DNA of 64,000 nucleotides, taken from NCBI GenBank assembly GCA_010093705.1, contig MU006098.1, positions 45,981 to 109,980 of the forward strand. The letters are read 5' to 3'. Below, piece after piece: positions 52,517-63,137 of the stretch. Source of the stretch: Patellaria atrata CBS 101060 (taxonomy: Eukaryota; Ascomycota; Dothideomycetes; Patellariales; Patellariaceae). Made by a program: the position numbers and the translations under genes. Position 1 is the first letter of the stretch; each line of letters starts with the position of its first letter. A model generated the notes under the pieces. That model saw nothing but the letters and a program-made list of their open reading frames with translations. It ran no database searches and had not been told where the DNA came from.

Positions 52517-54106
52517 TGTCGATGGTAGTGAGGAGAAAGACGGAGAAGAGGATGAAGGAGTGGTTGGTGCAAGTAATTAAGCTTATGATTACCTTACCAA
52601 CCGAGCTGTACTAATTACGACGGAGTGGGATTGATATCGGACCTGGTGAGAGATAGGACAGTCGGAAAGATGCGGCATTCTATTACTATACATCTACCTT
52701 AAGGTAACATGCCTCCTCTTGTTTAGGGAGAGGGTGCATAGTGTTGGGTGGAACTTAAGAAAGCCGGGAGTCCATAGGTCGCCATGTATAGTGAACGCTG
52801 TCAAAGATAAGAGTTGAATTGATTCCCAGTAAAACAAGATGTGAATGGACAAAAGACAGCGGTTAGAGAAGGCTACAGGAGTGTGATAGTTGCCGGTCTG
52901 ATAGAGGGGTTGAAGATGAAAAGGCTCCGACTTCCCAAGAGGTCAAAAGATGTTCAATCAGTTCATGCACAACACAAGCGCCATCATTGCGCCAAAGCGC
53001 CCAAAAAGCGGATTATACCGATAATGATCAACAATCGCGATGATGGATGATGGATGATGGATGATGGATGATGCTATTAATGATGAGCTCAACGCTTTCA
53101 GAATTCCCGTGAACGGTCGTCAACATCTTTCCAAGGCTTCAGCTTGCTCCGAAAGCCTGGTTTTTTGTCGAGTTATCATCCAAGATATCGTCACTTCTTT
53201 TGCTTCTTCAGTAAGATTACAAGATTGCACCGCCATGCTATAAACGGCATTAACGTCACCGTGTGTACGGTATAACCAGTATCCCGAGGCTTGAACTGTA
53301 CTATACAGTACCTGACAGGTTCAAGCCGATGTTCCTGACAGGCAGTCAGCGCCAAAAGACCAATCAAACCTCAAGATAAAGACGGTGTCATCATTCTGAA
53401 GGTTGGCTGGTATCATTTCTCTAAAGTCCTAAAGGACAAGCTGGACGGTTTTAGTTGCGATTATTAGTTCGGGGGGTCTTGTGATTGCATGGCTTATCTC
53501 AGTTCGCATCTACGGCATCGAAGACAACCTGGACGAGTGCGCTCGCTCCCGAAAGCTTTCCCCCTCTTTGTCTACTTATGCCATGGAGACATAAAACAAA
53601 CAGAGATCCCCTTTGTGCAAACCAATTTCCCATAACTGACACTTCATCAATCTTTGTAACTGACCCTAACCGTGAACTTTTGTATTATTGCTCCCTATTG
53701 AGACACCTTACTTACTATATCCGGAAGAGCATAGCCTCGTGCCTGAACCCTACCTAACCCATTATCACCACCACGGTGCACTACATACCTTGTGACTCAA
53801 CCAGCTACTTCCCTTAAGTTCCCTTCGACTCATAGAAGCCGCTTTCCCCGAGTGATAAAGCTTTCCGCTTCCTTCTATTCTTCCCTATTTATTACCTTAT
53901 CCTCCAAACCTCAACCTATCCTTCTTTCATACCAAACCTTGAATCCAAAAACCTACCGATACGCCACCTACCTCTTCTCTAAACGCCATTCCCACGCCTT
54001 TATACAACTCGATCCTTGCAATCCACCTTGACCACACAAAGCCGTACCTTTATCCAATATACACGTCCACGTAATCCAGACCTCAAACACCACAAACAAT
54101 AGTGTC
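52517..54106. other. 1.6-kb intergenic region with microsatellite and CT-rich leader
   Basis: There is a 7-bp microsatellite (ATGGATG, about five units, 53040-53075). From 53750 to 54100 the plus strand is C/T-rich and G-poor, fitting a long leader of the 54107 gene. I see no other gene, only short frames without motifs. Confidence 0.6.
53040..53075. repeat. Microsatellite, 7-bp unit
   Basis: About five tandem copies of ATGGATG lie in the intergenic region upstream of the 54107 gene. Confidence 0.9.
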
Positions 54107-54715
54107 ATGGCTTCTACCTCTACCAACGATCTTCGTTCCGGATCCGTCGACCACCGACGCTTCAACGAACATAAGAAGAAGTGGGCACATGGAGCTTCTT
54201 TCGGGCCAGGACGACGAGTTGGGGATGGCCATGCCAGGCCTGCACGTTTGTTACGGTAAGTCGAACTCCGGTGTAAGACGGTTCTTAGTCGTTCAATACC
54301 ATACAATCCCCATACAAAGAGTATCCCACTGACATGACTTGATAGAACCGGACCTAACAAGAATATTCCACGGGAACTCCATCTCAACAAAGTAGTCCAA
54401 CGTCGTGAGATGGGTGAAGTCAGCGACTCCTCCGCAGATGAGGAGATAGATGAAGCCTCGGCTGCTCCGGCTCCCGATGCTGATATCACATATTCTTACG
54501 ATGCTCTTCGTGGTGCTGGACACGGTAGTCAGATCTTGAGCATCGCACTTGCCCAAGCAGTCGAACGTTTCGAGAGTCGAGAGACCGATAAGCTCGTCAA
54601 GGAGGAGTATGAGGTTTTGGATGAGGATGGAGAACCTGTCGTTACCAAGAAGAAGGGAAAGAACCACGCTGATACTGCGACTGTCGCCGAAGAGGAAGAC
54701 TATGAGTTCGTCTAA
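54107..54715 (+). CDS. Small conserved acidic fungal protein, unknown function
   Basis: Two exons (54107-54255 and 54346-54715; 90-nt intron) encode 172 residues. The N terminus MASTSTNDLRSGSVDHRRF is followed by a basic stretch (KKKWAHGASFGPGRRVG). After the splice comes TGPNKNIPRELHLNKVVQRR, an acidic segment and YSYDALRGAGHGSQILSIAL, then AQAVERFESRETDKLVKEEY and an acidic C terminus ending EDYEFV. I recall similar unnamed proteins in related ascomycetes but no function. The helix around ALAQAVERFESRETDKLV is the most conserved-looking part. A CT-rich leader upstream suggests good expression. Confidence 0.82.
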
Positions 54716-55619
54716 TGGTTAATATTCTCTAACGACTCGACATTCTTTCCTTTAACGGATTCTGGACTTTTCTTGCAGTTACGGACTAATCGGACATGGC
54801 GTTTACAGACAACTTCTTTCATCTGGGAGGTTAGTCTTCCTTTCTTCTTTCGACAACTGGCATAGCATGGGACAAGAGGGAATCAATAGAGGAGCAATCC
54901 AGGCGCTTCTTGAGGACTTGAGCAACCTCGTTTGCTAGGGATATACCCTGTGTGGGATTTGGATGATTTGGGAGGCCGAGGGTTTATCCTCAGACTTTTG
55001 TATTATCATTCTGAGTTCTATTGCGCTTATCGACGGTGAATGATATAACCATAATCATGGCGTAGCGAAACAACAACAGTATTTTGTAATATGTGGTGAA
55101 AATTTTGATAGTGAAGCAAGGTGATGATTTGAAATGGTTCCAAGGTGTGTGGGATTTGTGTCATGAGCGCATTTGGAATGTTTGCACACCCAAGAAAAGT
55201 TCAAGGTCGCATCGATACCCATATTGGTCTAGTAGCCCTCGCTTGGGTCACTATGACCAATATCGGTAAGGCCAACCGTTCCCCTTAGGGTTAAACTGAC
55301 CGCTATCGTACGTCATCCGTAAATAGCGCGGCTGGAGGATAAATGTAAAGATGTAAAGGGATGAAGTTATCTATTAATCTATTGTCACCTTTTGAATACA
55401 ACACCTTTACACTCCTCTTCAACAACAATTTGCCTCCTTCCTAATCACCCTTTGAAGTAATCTATACCCCTCGCCACTTGAAAACATCATTTGTTTCAGC
55501 TCTGATGGTGGCAGTGTTACGAACAATTCCCTAGATAACAATCAGCTCTCCCAGCTTGTCATAAACGTCAACAACTCTTTTCGTCCACCTTACACTATTA
55601 GAACAATTCTTTCGCAGTC
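54716..55619. other. Intergenic region
   Basis: This 904-bp spacer holds the 3' UTR of the 54107 gene and the promoter of the hydrolase gene (C/T-rich from 55395). No gene is seen. Confidence 0.5.
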
Positions 55620-56795
55620 ATGGCGCGAGTAAAGAAAGCTCCCAGACCACGATGGGTTCTATCTCTTCAGGCCAACTTCTGGCGCTCGCTCATGGAGATC
55701 GGCATGTTCCTTCACCGCATTGCTCCCCCTCGACCTCCTCCACCCAACTTTAAACGTACGATAAAAGCAAAAGTCTCCCCTAACCCAGGTCCTATCGTCT
55801 TAAACTTTTACGTTCCTTCCGACTATGAAGCACAGAGAAGGTTAAAGGGCAAGAAGTATCCGGTCGTCGTCAACTTCCACGGTGGAGGGTACACTTTAGG
55901 TAGTGCATCTGACGATGCAAGATGGGCACACACCGTCGTTGACGAAGTTGGTGCTGTTGTCGTGAGCGTGGACTACCGACGTGCACCAGAACATCCATTC
56001 CCTACTGCAGTCGAGGATGGTAGTGATGCCGTACTATGGCTTGCAGAACATCACAGAGAATTATCCATCGACCCAGAACGTATCGCCGTCTCCGGCTTCT
56101 CTTGTGGTGGAAACATGGCATTCACCGTCCCCCTCCGTCTACAAGGTGAACTCCTCTCCGAATCCTACCAGGAAGAAGTAGGCCTCGCAGAAAGCAACCC
56201 CATCGTCACGACTGGCAGTTCCTCAATGGCTCCTTCTAAAGAGTCTTTTGTCACAAAGTCCTTGCCAGGTCCCGACGGTAAAACCATCATCCACGTTCGT
56301 AAAGAAGTCAACATCAAGGCAATCGTCGCCTTCTATCCTCCAACCGACTACACCCAAACCCGCGAGCAGCGCCGCACAACCTGCATCCGCGCCGACCAGG
56401 AACTCTCAGCCGTCTTCACAGACCTCTTCGACGAGTCCTACCTCTATCCCGTCACCATGGATCTTACCAACCCCTTCTTGTCGCCTGGTGTCGCGCCCGA
56501 CGATATGCTTGTCCTCTTGCCAGAGGACATCGTCCTCTTCTGCTGCGAGTGGGACATGTTACTCCACGAGGGTGAGCAGTTCAGGGATCGTCTCAACGGC
56601 CTTGGGAAGAAGGTCAAGTATACAATGGTGCCCGGTGTTCCGCACGGGTGGGATAAGGCGCCCAATCCGCTCAGACCGACACCCGGTGTGCTGCAGCATT
56701 ATCTCAGCGCCTGTGCGGAGTTGAGGAGGGTATTTGGCACCGAGGGGGAGGCGGCATTGAAGAGGAGACGTAGGAGGAGTAGTTTCGTGGCGTAG
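55620..56795 (+). CDS. Alpha/beta hydrolase, HSL family
   Basis: This is a 391-residue frame without introns. The oxyanion-hole motif is VVNFHGGGYTLGSASDDARW, followed by VVVSVDYRRAPEHPFPTA. The nucleophile elbow is SGFSCGGNMAF (GxSxG with Phe and Cys where the family normally has DSAGG). The acid and His come late: FCCEWDMLLHEGEQF and VPGVPHGWDKAP. There is a basic Arg-rich end (KRRRRRSSF). The N-terminal part (FWRSLMEIGMFLHRIAPP) may sit on a membrane. It hydrolyses an ester or lactone of unknown identity. The CYP52-like P450 lies next on the opposite strand. Confidence 0.92.
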   Translation: MARVKKAPRPRWVLSLQANFWRSLMEIGMFLHRIAPPRPPPPNFKRTIKAKVSPNPGPIVLNFYVPSDYEAQRRLKGKKYPVVVNFHGGGYTLGSASDDARWAHTVVDEVGAVVVSVDYRRAPEHPFPTAVEDGSDAVLWLAEHHRELSIDPERIAVSGFSCGGNMAFTVPLRLQGELLSESYQEEVGLAESNPIVTTGSSSMAPSKESFVTKSLPGPDGKTIIHVRKEVNIKAIVAFYPPTDYTQTREQRRTTCIRADQELSAVFTDLFDESYLYPVTMDLTNPFLSPGVAPDDMLVLLPEDIVLFCCEWDMLLHEGEQFRDRLNGLGKKVKYTMVPGVPHGWDKAPNPLRPTPGVLQHYLSACAELRRVFGTEGEAALKRRRRRSSFVA

Positions 56796-57639
56796 ATTTG
56801 AGGGTTAAGGATGACCAGTGTGATGTGTGGCAAGTATGGGAGGGATAGCGCATATAACTGCGTTTTATCGGATCTTGGCCTCTAGCTATATCTTAGCAGC
56901 AGAGGATCAGCGGCATGGACCGCGGGCATATCTTGTTCCTTAGCGAGGCGTTTTCGGAATTTACAAAGTGGCGAATGGGCTCTTTTCGCTGGGTAATGGG
57001 TAGTTTACAGTTTGCAGTTTGCAATTCGTGTGGTGTGTTACAATATTATCATGTTCCTTGTTGACTGTGAATTTGAATCGCTTTCCCTCGTCTTAATGGA
57101 TGTTTGCTATCCCCGTCCGCCTTCCCTACCATTTCATCGATCGTTGGACTCGTACCTACTTTATCTGATAGGATGGGTCGGATGATTCATGTTTGTGTAG
57201 GGAGAAGGGGGAGTAAGGAGTGGAAAACTCTATCGACTAGACGTTGCCTAGATATATACGTAGTTGTAGTGTAGAGTCACTCCTTCTAAAACAGTATACA
57301 TGGGAACCAAAGCTTGATCTTAGTGCTCTGAGAAAAAGGAGTCTCGATCCTTAGATAAAGAGAAGTAGTTATGCTCGTGACTATATTTAGTAGTTTGTAT
57401 ACATTTTCATCTTATCTGATTATCTGGTCCACCGCTTCAATGCTAGAATAGCATATATCATACTGTATAAGGTACTCCTGCACACTGTGAAAATAACCGG
57501 TTTCGCCCGAAGCCGTGATAACATCGCAATATACGCCCCCATATCCAACCCATCTAACACCCAAATATCAAGAGCAACAATAGAAGATACGACAGACACA
57601 TACCCAACTCCCCCGCATCAAATCCCACAAATCCCACCC
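56796..57639. other. Convergent intergenic region
   Basis: This 844-bp spacer lies between the hydrolase and the P450, both ending here. No gene or repeat is recognised. Confidence 0.5.
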
Positions 57640-59277
57640 CTACTTCTCTGCCCCATAACACCCCACCCTAACCCCCCCCCAGCACGCCACACTAAGCGTC
57701 AACCACTCCACCCACTCCCCCGCGCCCCTGGCCTCCACCCTCTCCACCTCTTGCGCTAACCTCGCAACCACATACCCCGCCTCGGTGAGCGCATACTGCT
57801 GGCCCAAACAGATCCGCGGCCCCCCGTTGAAGGGCAGGTACTCCCAGCCCGGGCGCAGGGCTTCCCACCGCGCGGGCCTGAACACGAGCGCATCGGGCCC
57901 GTAGAAGTCCGCACGCCGGTGCATGCTGTAGGGCGAGTAGACGACCAGGGTGCCCGCCGGGACGAAGAGGGGGGAGCGCCCGTGGGGACCCCCGCCGAGG
58001 GGGAGGATTGTGTCGGACGTAGCGAGGCGGGAGTTCCCGGGGACGACGGGGTGGAGGCGGAGAGCTTTAGGGGGGGGGGGGAGGGGGTTAGTTGGTGATG
58101 TTTGGTATGGTCTTGGGTGATTTGATTTTGTGGGGTGAGGTGGGGTAAGGGGGATATGGGAAGAGGGGGAAGACTTACATTCATTAATACAGTACTTAAT
58201 AAACTTGAAATTCCTCAACTGCTCATACGTCGGCAGCTGACCGTTCAGCGGCGCGACCTCCTCGCGGATCTTCTGCCATATCGCCGGTTGTTTCGAGATC
58301 TCGAACATCATGTTGCTGAGCAGGGAGGCGGTGGTGTCGCGGCCGGCGAGAAGGACGTTGAGGAGTTCGGAGCGCAGACGCAACTTGTCGGTTGTGTGCT
58401 TGGCGAGCTCGTACAGGAAGACGTACTTGTCTTCTTCAGGGTTCTTCTCGATGTCGACGCGCTTGCGGTATTCGAGCGCTTTCTCGACGTACATGTCGAC
58501 GAAGGCGTGGCAGATTTTGGTGGCTTCTTTGACTTTTTCGCCCTCGGGGAAGAGCCAGACTAGTTCGCCGAAGCGGGCGCGTTTGGCGAGGGATTCCTGG
58601 ACGAGGCAGAAGGAACGGGCGAATTGGGATTCGAGGGTCGTCTCGTCCTCGTTGCCGCTCAGGGAGTTGGTCGAGGTGCCGAAGAGGAATTCGGTTGCGG
58701 AGTCGAGGGTGAATTTGAAGAAGAGGTCCTGGAGATCGAAGGTTGAGCCATCGCGAGGTATCTGGTTGAATAGCAACTTGAGATGTTTCTCGAAAGAGGG
58801 GAGATCGGCCACTTGTTCACGAACAAAGTTGGGCCTGATCATAGCGCGAGAATGAGCCCAGCGATCGCCATCGGTGGTGAAGATGCCTTCGCCGAGGAGA
58901 GGTCCCATCAGGGGAAGTCTAAACTTGCCTAGGCAATAGTCCTTGAAGTTGATAGACAGTATGGTCTTGACATTTTCAGGTTCCCTTGTTACGATCAGTT
59001 TCCTCCAGAACATCTTTGAACGATAGGTGTTTCCGAGACGCTGGAACCGAAGGTAGGATTCATGACAGAACCTCCTCTCCTTCATGAATTTGACATTCTC
59101 ACGTAGGATGTCGATACCGAGAAAAGGATCCTTGAGAGGGAACCAAACCGCAGGCTGACACCCATTGTCCTTGATGATCTTTTGACGAGCGCGATATAGT
59201 TGGATGCTTGTGGTGATATAGTATAAGGCATAGCATGCCGCTGCGGCGATAACAAGCTGGATGGTATGGCTAACCAT
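57640..59277 (-). CDS. Cytochrome P450, CYP52-like
   Basis: Two exons (59277-58179 and 58064-57640) encode 507 residues. The 114-nt intron is a multiple of three and open, so unspliced reading adds 38 Pro-rich residues; splicing restores the ExxR helix as INESLRLHPVVPGNSR. The N-terminal anchor is QLVIAAAACYALYYITTSIQ. The I-helix is LLAGRDTTASLLSNMMFEI, and the heme loop is FNGGPRICLGQQYALTEAGY. CYP52 enzymes sit in the ER and hydroxylate the omega end of alkanes and fatty acids. The 3' half is extremely GC-rich. The family call rests on the layout (FLGIDILRENVKFMKERR), typical of fungal CYP52/CYP539. Confidence 0.93.
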   Translation of the reverse strand: MVSHTIQLVIAAAACYALYYITTSIQLYRARQKIIKDNGCQPAVWFPLKDPFLGIDILRENVKFMKERRFCHESYLRFQRLGNTYRSKMFWRKLIVTREPENVKTILSINFKDYCLGKFRLPLMGPLLGEGIFTTDGDRWAHSRAMIRPNFVREQVADLPSFEKHLKLLFNQIPRDGSTFDLQDLFFKFTLDSATEFLFGTSTNSLSGNEDETTLESQFARSFCLVQESLAKRARFGELVWLFPEGEKVKEATKICHAFVDMYVEKALEYRKRVDIEKNPEEDKYVFLYELAKHTTDKLRLRSELLNVLLAGRDTTASLLSNMMFEISKQPAIWQKIREEVAPLNGQLPTYEQLRNFKFIKYCINECKSSPSSHIPLTPPHPTKSNHPRPYQTSPTNPLPPPPKALRLHPVVPGNSRLATSDTILPLGGGPHGRSPLFVPAGTLVVYSPYSMHRRADFYGPDALVFRPARWEALRPGWEYLPFNGGPRICLGQQYALTEAGYVVARLAQEVERVEARGAGEWVEWLTLSVACWGGVRVGCYGAEK

Positions 59278-61164
59278 ATTGATTGATGTATGATGTATAC
59301 AAACAAAGAATCAAAGAAAGGATTACTGAGGGAGGAATGATTTATATAGACAATCTTGAAATAAGAGGTCCCCCGCAGAGTCAACCAATGCACGTGGAGT
59401 TAAGGTAGTGGATATGGGATATGCAGGTATTTTGTGTCATAAATACACTTCAATGAAGGTAGGACGTAATGGGACCTGTAAATTACAACCGGAGTGTCAC
59501 ACGAGGGGGGAATTGTGAAGACCTTCCGCAACTATAGAAATAATGGAACAAGGTCGATCTATCTATAATGGAGAGCAGAAGACTCCCAAAGATATAAATG
59601 CTGACTGAGACTTCCACAGTCTACTAGTGTGAAATAGGAAGTGCGCCGTGATCAAGGCAGTCTCCAGATACTGTAATCAACCGTACAAGAAACGGTCAAT
59701 ACTTGTCTGGGTTAATGCCTGGAATCCACAGACTCGACTAGGTTAATAGAAGAAGTTGAGAGGCTGGCGAGACAGAGAAACCTGCGAACTGAAATGAAAT
59801 TTACTTGTATAAAGATGAAGACAGTGTGTTGCCATCAGGCTGGTGAGCGAACAGATCAACAAAGTGGCAAGTCGACCACGAGCTGTATATGTAGGAACCC
59901 TCTCTTTTCTAGTTCCATTGCACGTGTACTTTGACTCGGTATTGGTGCATACTGGTGCGTAAATCACATCTTTGGTGATCTTTTCATTGCCTCAGCTTTC
60001 CCCTCTAGGAGGTCGTGTACAATTACAGTAAATGTCTGACCCGACGCTATTTTCAAGGTCACGCATGAGGCGAACAGAATCAGCGCCATCGCCCGTTCCT
60101 TGAGGGTTAAAGTGCGGAGCAACTTACCATGTTTGCATCTAGGACTGCACCTGAACTGCACCAGAACTGCACCAGAACTGCACCAAGCACTATGCAGTCC
60201 CTCATCTCGGCCTCGGTCGATCGAGCTTGAAATGGATCAAATCAAATTCAGTATGTCTCGGAGCGCTTCGTGTATGGTGGTGGTGGGACTGTGCACGATC
60301 AAGCCTCTCACCGTTCATCAAGCGAAAATAATAATCGAGACGATAATTCAAGGAAAGCCATAAAGGATTGACCTGAGGGAAGGAAGTTAAGCCATACCGG
60401 GCGAATTTTCCGGAACTTCCGCTTTACTTGTTTATATTCCTCTGTCATCGACTAGAACGGTCAGAATCTCATTAGAATATCATCGGAAGTCCGTATAATC
60501 GTTTATAAGCGAAGCCAATCTCTCTACCTCTTCAGATAAACGAGCATTTACCTCATTGTAGGTCCAAGGTACATTTGCAAGCTCTATCACTATCCATGCA
60601 GTCACATCTCGCCAATCTTTGTGCAACATATTCACACGTCCCGAGTCTATCACTATGAATAAGCATTCCGATTCTCCAAGAGACCTCGGCGTCATAAATG
60701 TGCTATACTACATTCCGTAGGGCTTTCGCATCACTACCCACCGTAGGTAACAATACTTTCACAATCGTGTTCTTCTACAGTCGCCGTTTTGTTGACTGGT
60801 GAGTGAAGACGTAATGAAAGGGTTGTCAGCATTGATATGGGTAGCGATGATCAGCGATGAGCAAGATGTACTGTATGTACTATAAGTGATATTGAAAGAG
60901 TGTCCAGTTTGAAATTTCTAGCTTCGCCGGAACTTCCGCCTGCTAATCACCCTACACCAGACCAGACGTTGCAACAAGCTTATAATTCTGTGCTTCCACA
61001 CTAAGCCGACGCTGTACGAACAGCAATAACCTGGTTATCATACATCAAATTCATCATTATACGCTATGACGCTTACTGACTTGGTGCGACCCTTCTTGCT
61101 GACTCCCTTCCCGATGCAAACGTGACCCTATCTCCATTGGGTCTCTTCATAGATGCTGTCCTGC
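59278..61164. other. 1.9-kb intergenic region
   Basis: This is the upstream region of the P450 and the 3' region of the 61165 gene. An 11-bp minisatellite (TGCACCAGAAC, about 3-4 units) lies at 60147-60187. A minus-strand frame at 60480-60695 (71 residues, with AWIVIELANVPWTYNEVNAR) has no match I recognise and may be a gene fragment. Nothing else is supported. Confidence 0.5.
60147..60187. repeat. Short minisatellite, 11-bp unit
   Basis: Three to four tandem copies close to TGCACCAGAAC are present, the first slightly diverged. Confidence 0.85.
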
Positions 61165-62526
61165 TTAGTTCTGATGATGTGGCCGATTCTTGATTCGCTG
61201 TTTCGCAAACTCAACCGAGTCTCTATGAATCCAAAAGCCAGGAGAACTTGTCCCACTTTGTGGTTGATTTCGTTGATGTATTAGGACAAGAGAATCTCGA
61301 TGACTGCTAAAGTGTCTATCCTCGGCCGAAAGATTGGATAGCGTCCGTACTAGCAGTTCCTGCCTGATCCTTCCGGGCACTGCGTAACTAGGGACCGAAA
61401 GGCTACTTGATTTGGGGTCATTAATGTCAGCCTTGTCATCTCCAAATTCGGATTGCTCGCCCTCCTCTGGTGTGCTCGCTTCGCTCATCGGTTGTGAAGG
61501 TTGGCGTGAGGGGCGATAGCTATTCGGAGGGACAATGTTGGGTTTGGCAAGATTCCCTTCGAATGAGCCGGGTGGTAGATCGTAAAGTGGTTCGCCTGCC
61601 CACGACCATGAAGCAAGAGCAGTGTTGACCCGCTCAAGACCGACTTGAGGAACGTCTTTCTCTTTGTGATCGGAGCCCGACTGTAAAGAGGAACCGGACG
61701 CTTCAAGGTCCTCAGTGTGTTTAGAACCAGAATTCGAATTGCTCTGGTCAGCGTCTGATGGAAATTGCTCCCATATCATCTCATAGACCCCGGGGTCAAG
61801 TTCATGTTCCTCGACGGAGTATGGTTGAACCATGCTCTCACTACTATTTGCTTTCCGCTTAATTTCAGGTCTAGGAACCTCAGATAAGGGTAGAAATGAG
61901 CTTTGACTGTGTAGCGCATCCTTCAATATTTCGTTGCTGTTTTCCATTTCACGTACAGACGCGTTATCCACCCAAGGGAGGAACGGCAATCGGTCATTCC
62001 CGGTAGGTTCTGTTTCGGTATCGGTGAAGGCGCTTTCAGACAATGTACCAGTTTCAGATATCTTTGACGTCCTCCGCAGCCTTTCTAATTCCAGATCCTC
62101 CTGCACCGTCTCCTTAGCAACAATCTGCCTAGTTGGAGTGGACATAGCTTCGGTATTCGGAGACCAGAAAAGTCGGGACAGCGTCTGGGAAGAATCACGC
62201 CGATCCTCCACGACATGAACAAAGGAAGGATATGCAAGATGTGAATGAACAACACCAGTAGATTCACTCGTTGAAGCTTCCGGGACGGATTCCATTGCTA
62301 GGTCTATGGAGGTCCTCGTTTCGGGATTTGAAGATGTAGATAGTCGTCGTGCTGACTTCAGAACAGAACCTCGCCGATTGCTACCATCTTCATGGAGGGC
62401 CTGCAAAGAACGTTCTTCGGGAAAAATAATGTTTCTTGAAGTATCTTTGGTGTTATTACCACGGAGGTCAGGATCGAGAAGAGGTAGAAATTGAGAATTC
62501 CCGATTGTAGAACCCTCGACAGCCAT
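61165..62526 (-). CDS. Disordered hypothetical protein
   Basis: This is a 453-residue frame without introns starting MAVEGSTIGNSQFLPLLDPD. It is Ser/Glu/Pro-rich throughout, with no membrane segment and few hydrophobic clusters. Basic SxxS/T patches (KSARRLSTSSNPETRTSIDL, LERLRRTSKISETGTLSES) look like kinase sites. The C terminus is SPGFWIHRDSVEFAKQRIKN, possibly a short conserved tail. I recognise no family. The upstream 250 bp have no second start. Coding status rests on the long frame and codon use. Confidence 0.7.
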   Translation of the reverse strand: MAVEGSTIGNSQFLPLLDPDLRGNNTKDTSRNIIFPEERSLQALHEDGSNRRGSVLKSARRLSTSSNPETRTSIDLAMESVPEASTSESTGVVHSHLAYPSFVHVVEDRRDSSQTLSRLFWSPNTEAMSTPTRQIVAKETVQEDLELERLRRTSKISETGTLSESAFTDTETEPTGNDRLPFLPWVDNASVREMENSNEILKDALHSQSSFLPLSEVPRPEIKRKANSSESMVQPYSVEEHELDPGVYEMIWEQFPSDADQSNSNSGSKHTEDLEASGSSLQSGSDHKEKDVPQVGLERVNTALASWSWAGEPLYDLPPGSFEGNLAKPNIVPPNSYRPSRQPSQPMSEASTPEEGEQSEFGDDKADINDPKSSSLSVPSYAVPGRIRQELLVRTLSNLSAEDRHFSSHRDSLVLIHQRNQPQSGTSSPGFWIHRDSVEFAKQRIKNRPHHQN

Positions 62527-63137
62527 CTTCAGATGTACGTTCAGTATTCTTTACACCTTGAGGGTTTCCTAGAGTGTAGTTTAGGGGATACAGTTGTGAA
62601 CAAGCAAAAATTAGGAACTTTTTAGGGAGAAGGAAGTTGAATTGACTAAGAATGAATGTCAATCGTAGTGGAAAAGAGATAGAGAGGTTGAGGGTAGGTC
62701 TAAAATTTCCATGTTCAACCCCGAAGACAAATACTTGAATGAAGAATATAATGAAGGAAAGAGCAGCTACCATCTGGTGACATATTGTTATCTTGAAGGC
62801 AAGAGCTTTTGGATGCCTTAGCCTTAATAAGACAATGACGATGTTCGAAAATTATTAGCTCGGGAGCCTTACACAATGAGAGTGGGTGCTAAGTAGGATC
62901 CATTCATCAAACGGATACAAATTTCAATTAAATAAGTAAATCGTTGTGATATTTGCTCGGAATGGAAGATGAGAACTATGATTCCACTGGGTTGAATCAC
63001 ATTTGCCATATTTCGAGTCCACTGAGCGAAATACACCACCGTCTTCAACGTTCATAAGGTATCCATGGCAAGATTATAGTAGAAGGAGGGTTTAAGGGTG
63101 CTGAGGTTAAGAAGAATGGAAAGGAGCAAATGACATA
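62527..63137. other. Intergenic region
   Basis: This 611-bp region lies between the 61165 gene and the transposon copy. Nothing distinctive is seen. Confidence 0.5.

Noticed and set aside
58065-58178. Reading the P450 through its intron as a 38-residue Pro-rich insertion
   Set aside because: The segment has GTAAGT and AAAG ends and interrupts the invariant ExxR helix; splicing restores it.
57640-58563. Long open frames overlapping the P450 gene in other frames and on the opposite strand
   Set aside because: They are shadows caused by very GC-rich codons; the P450 frame has all family motifs.
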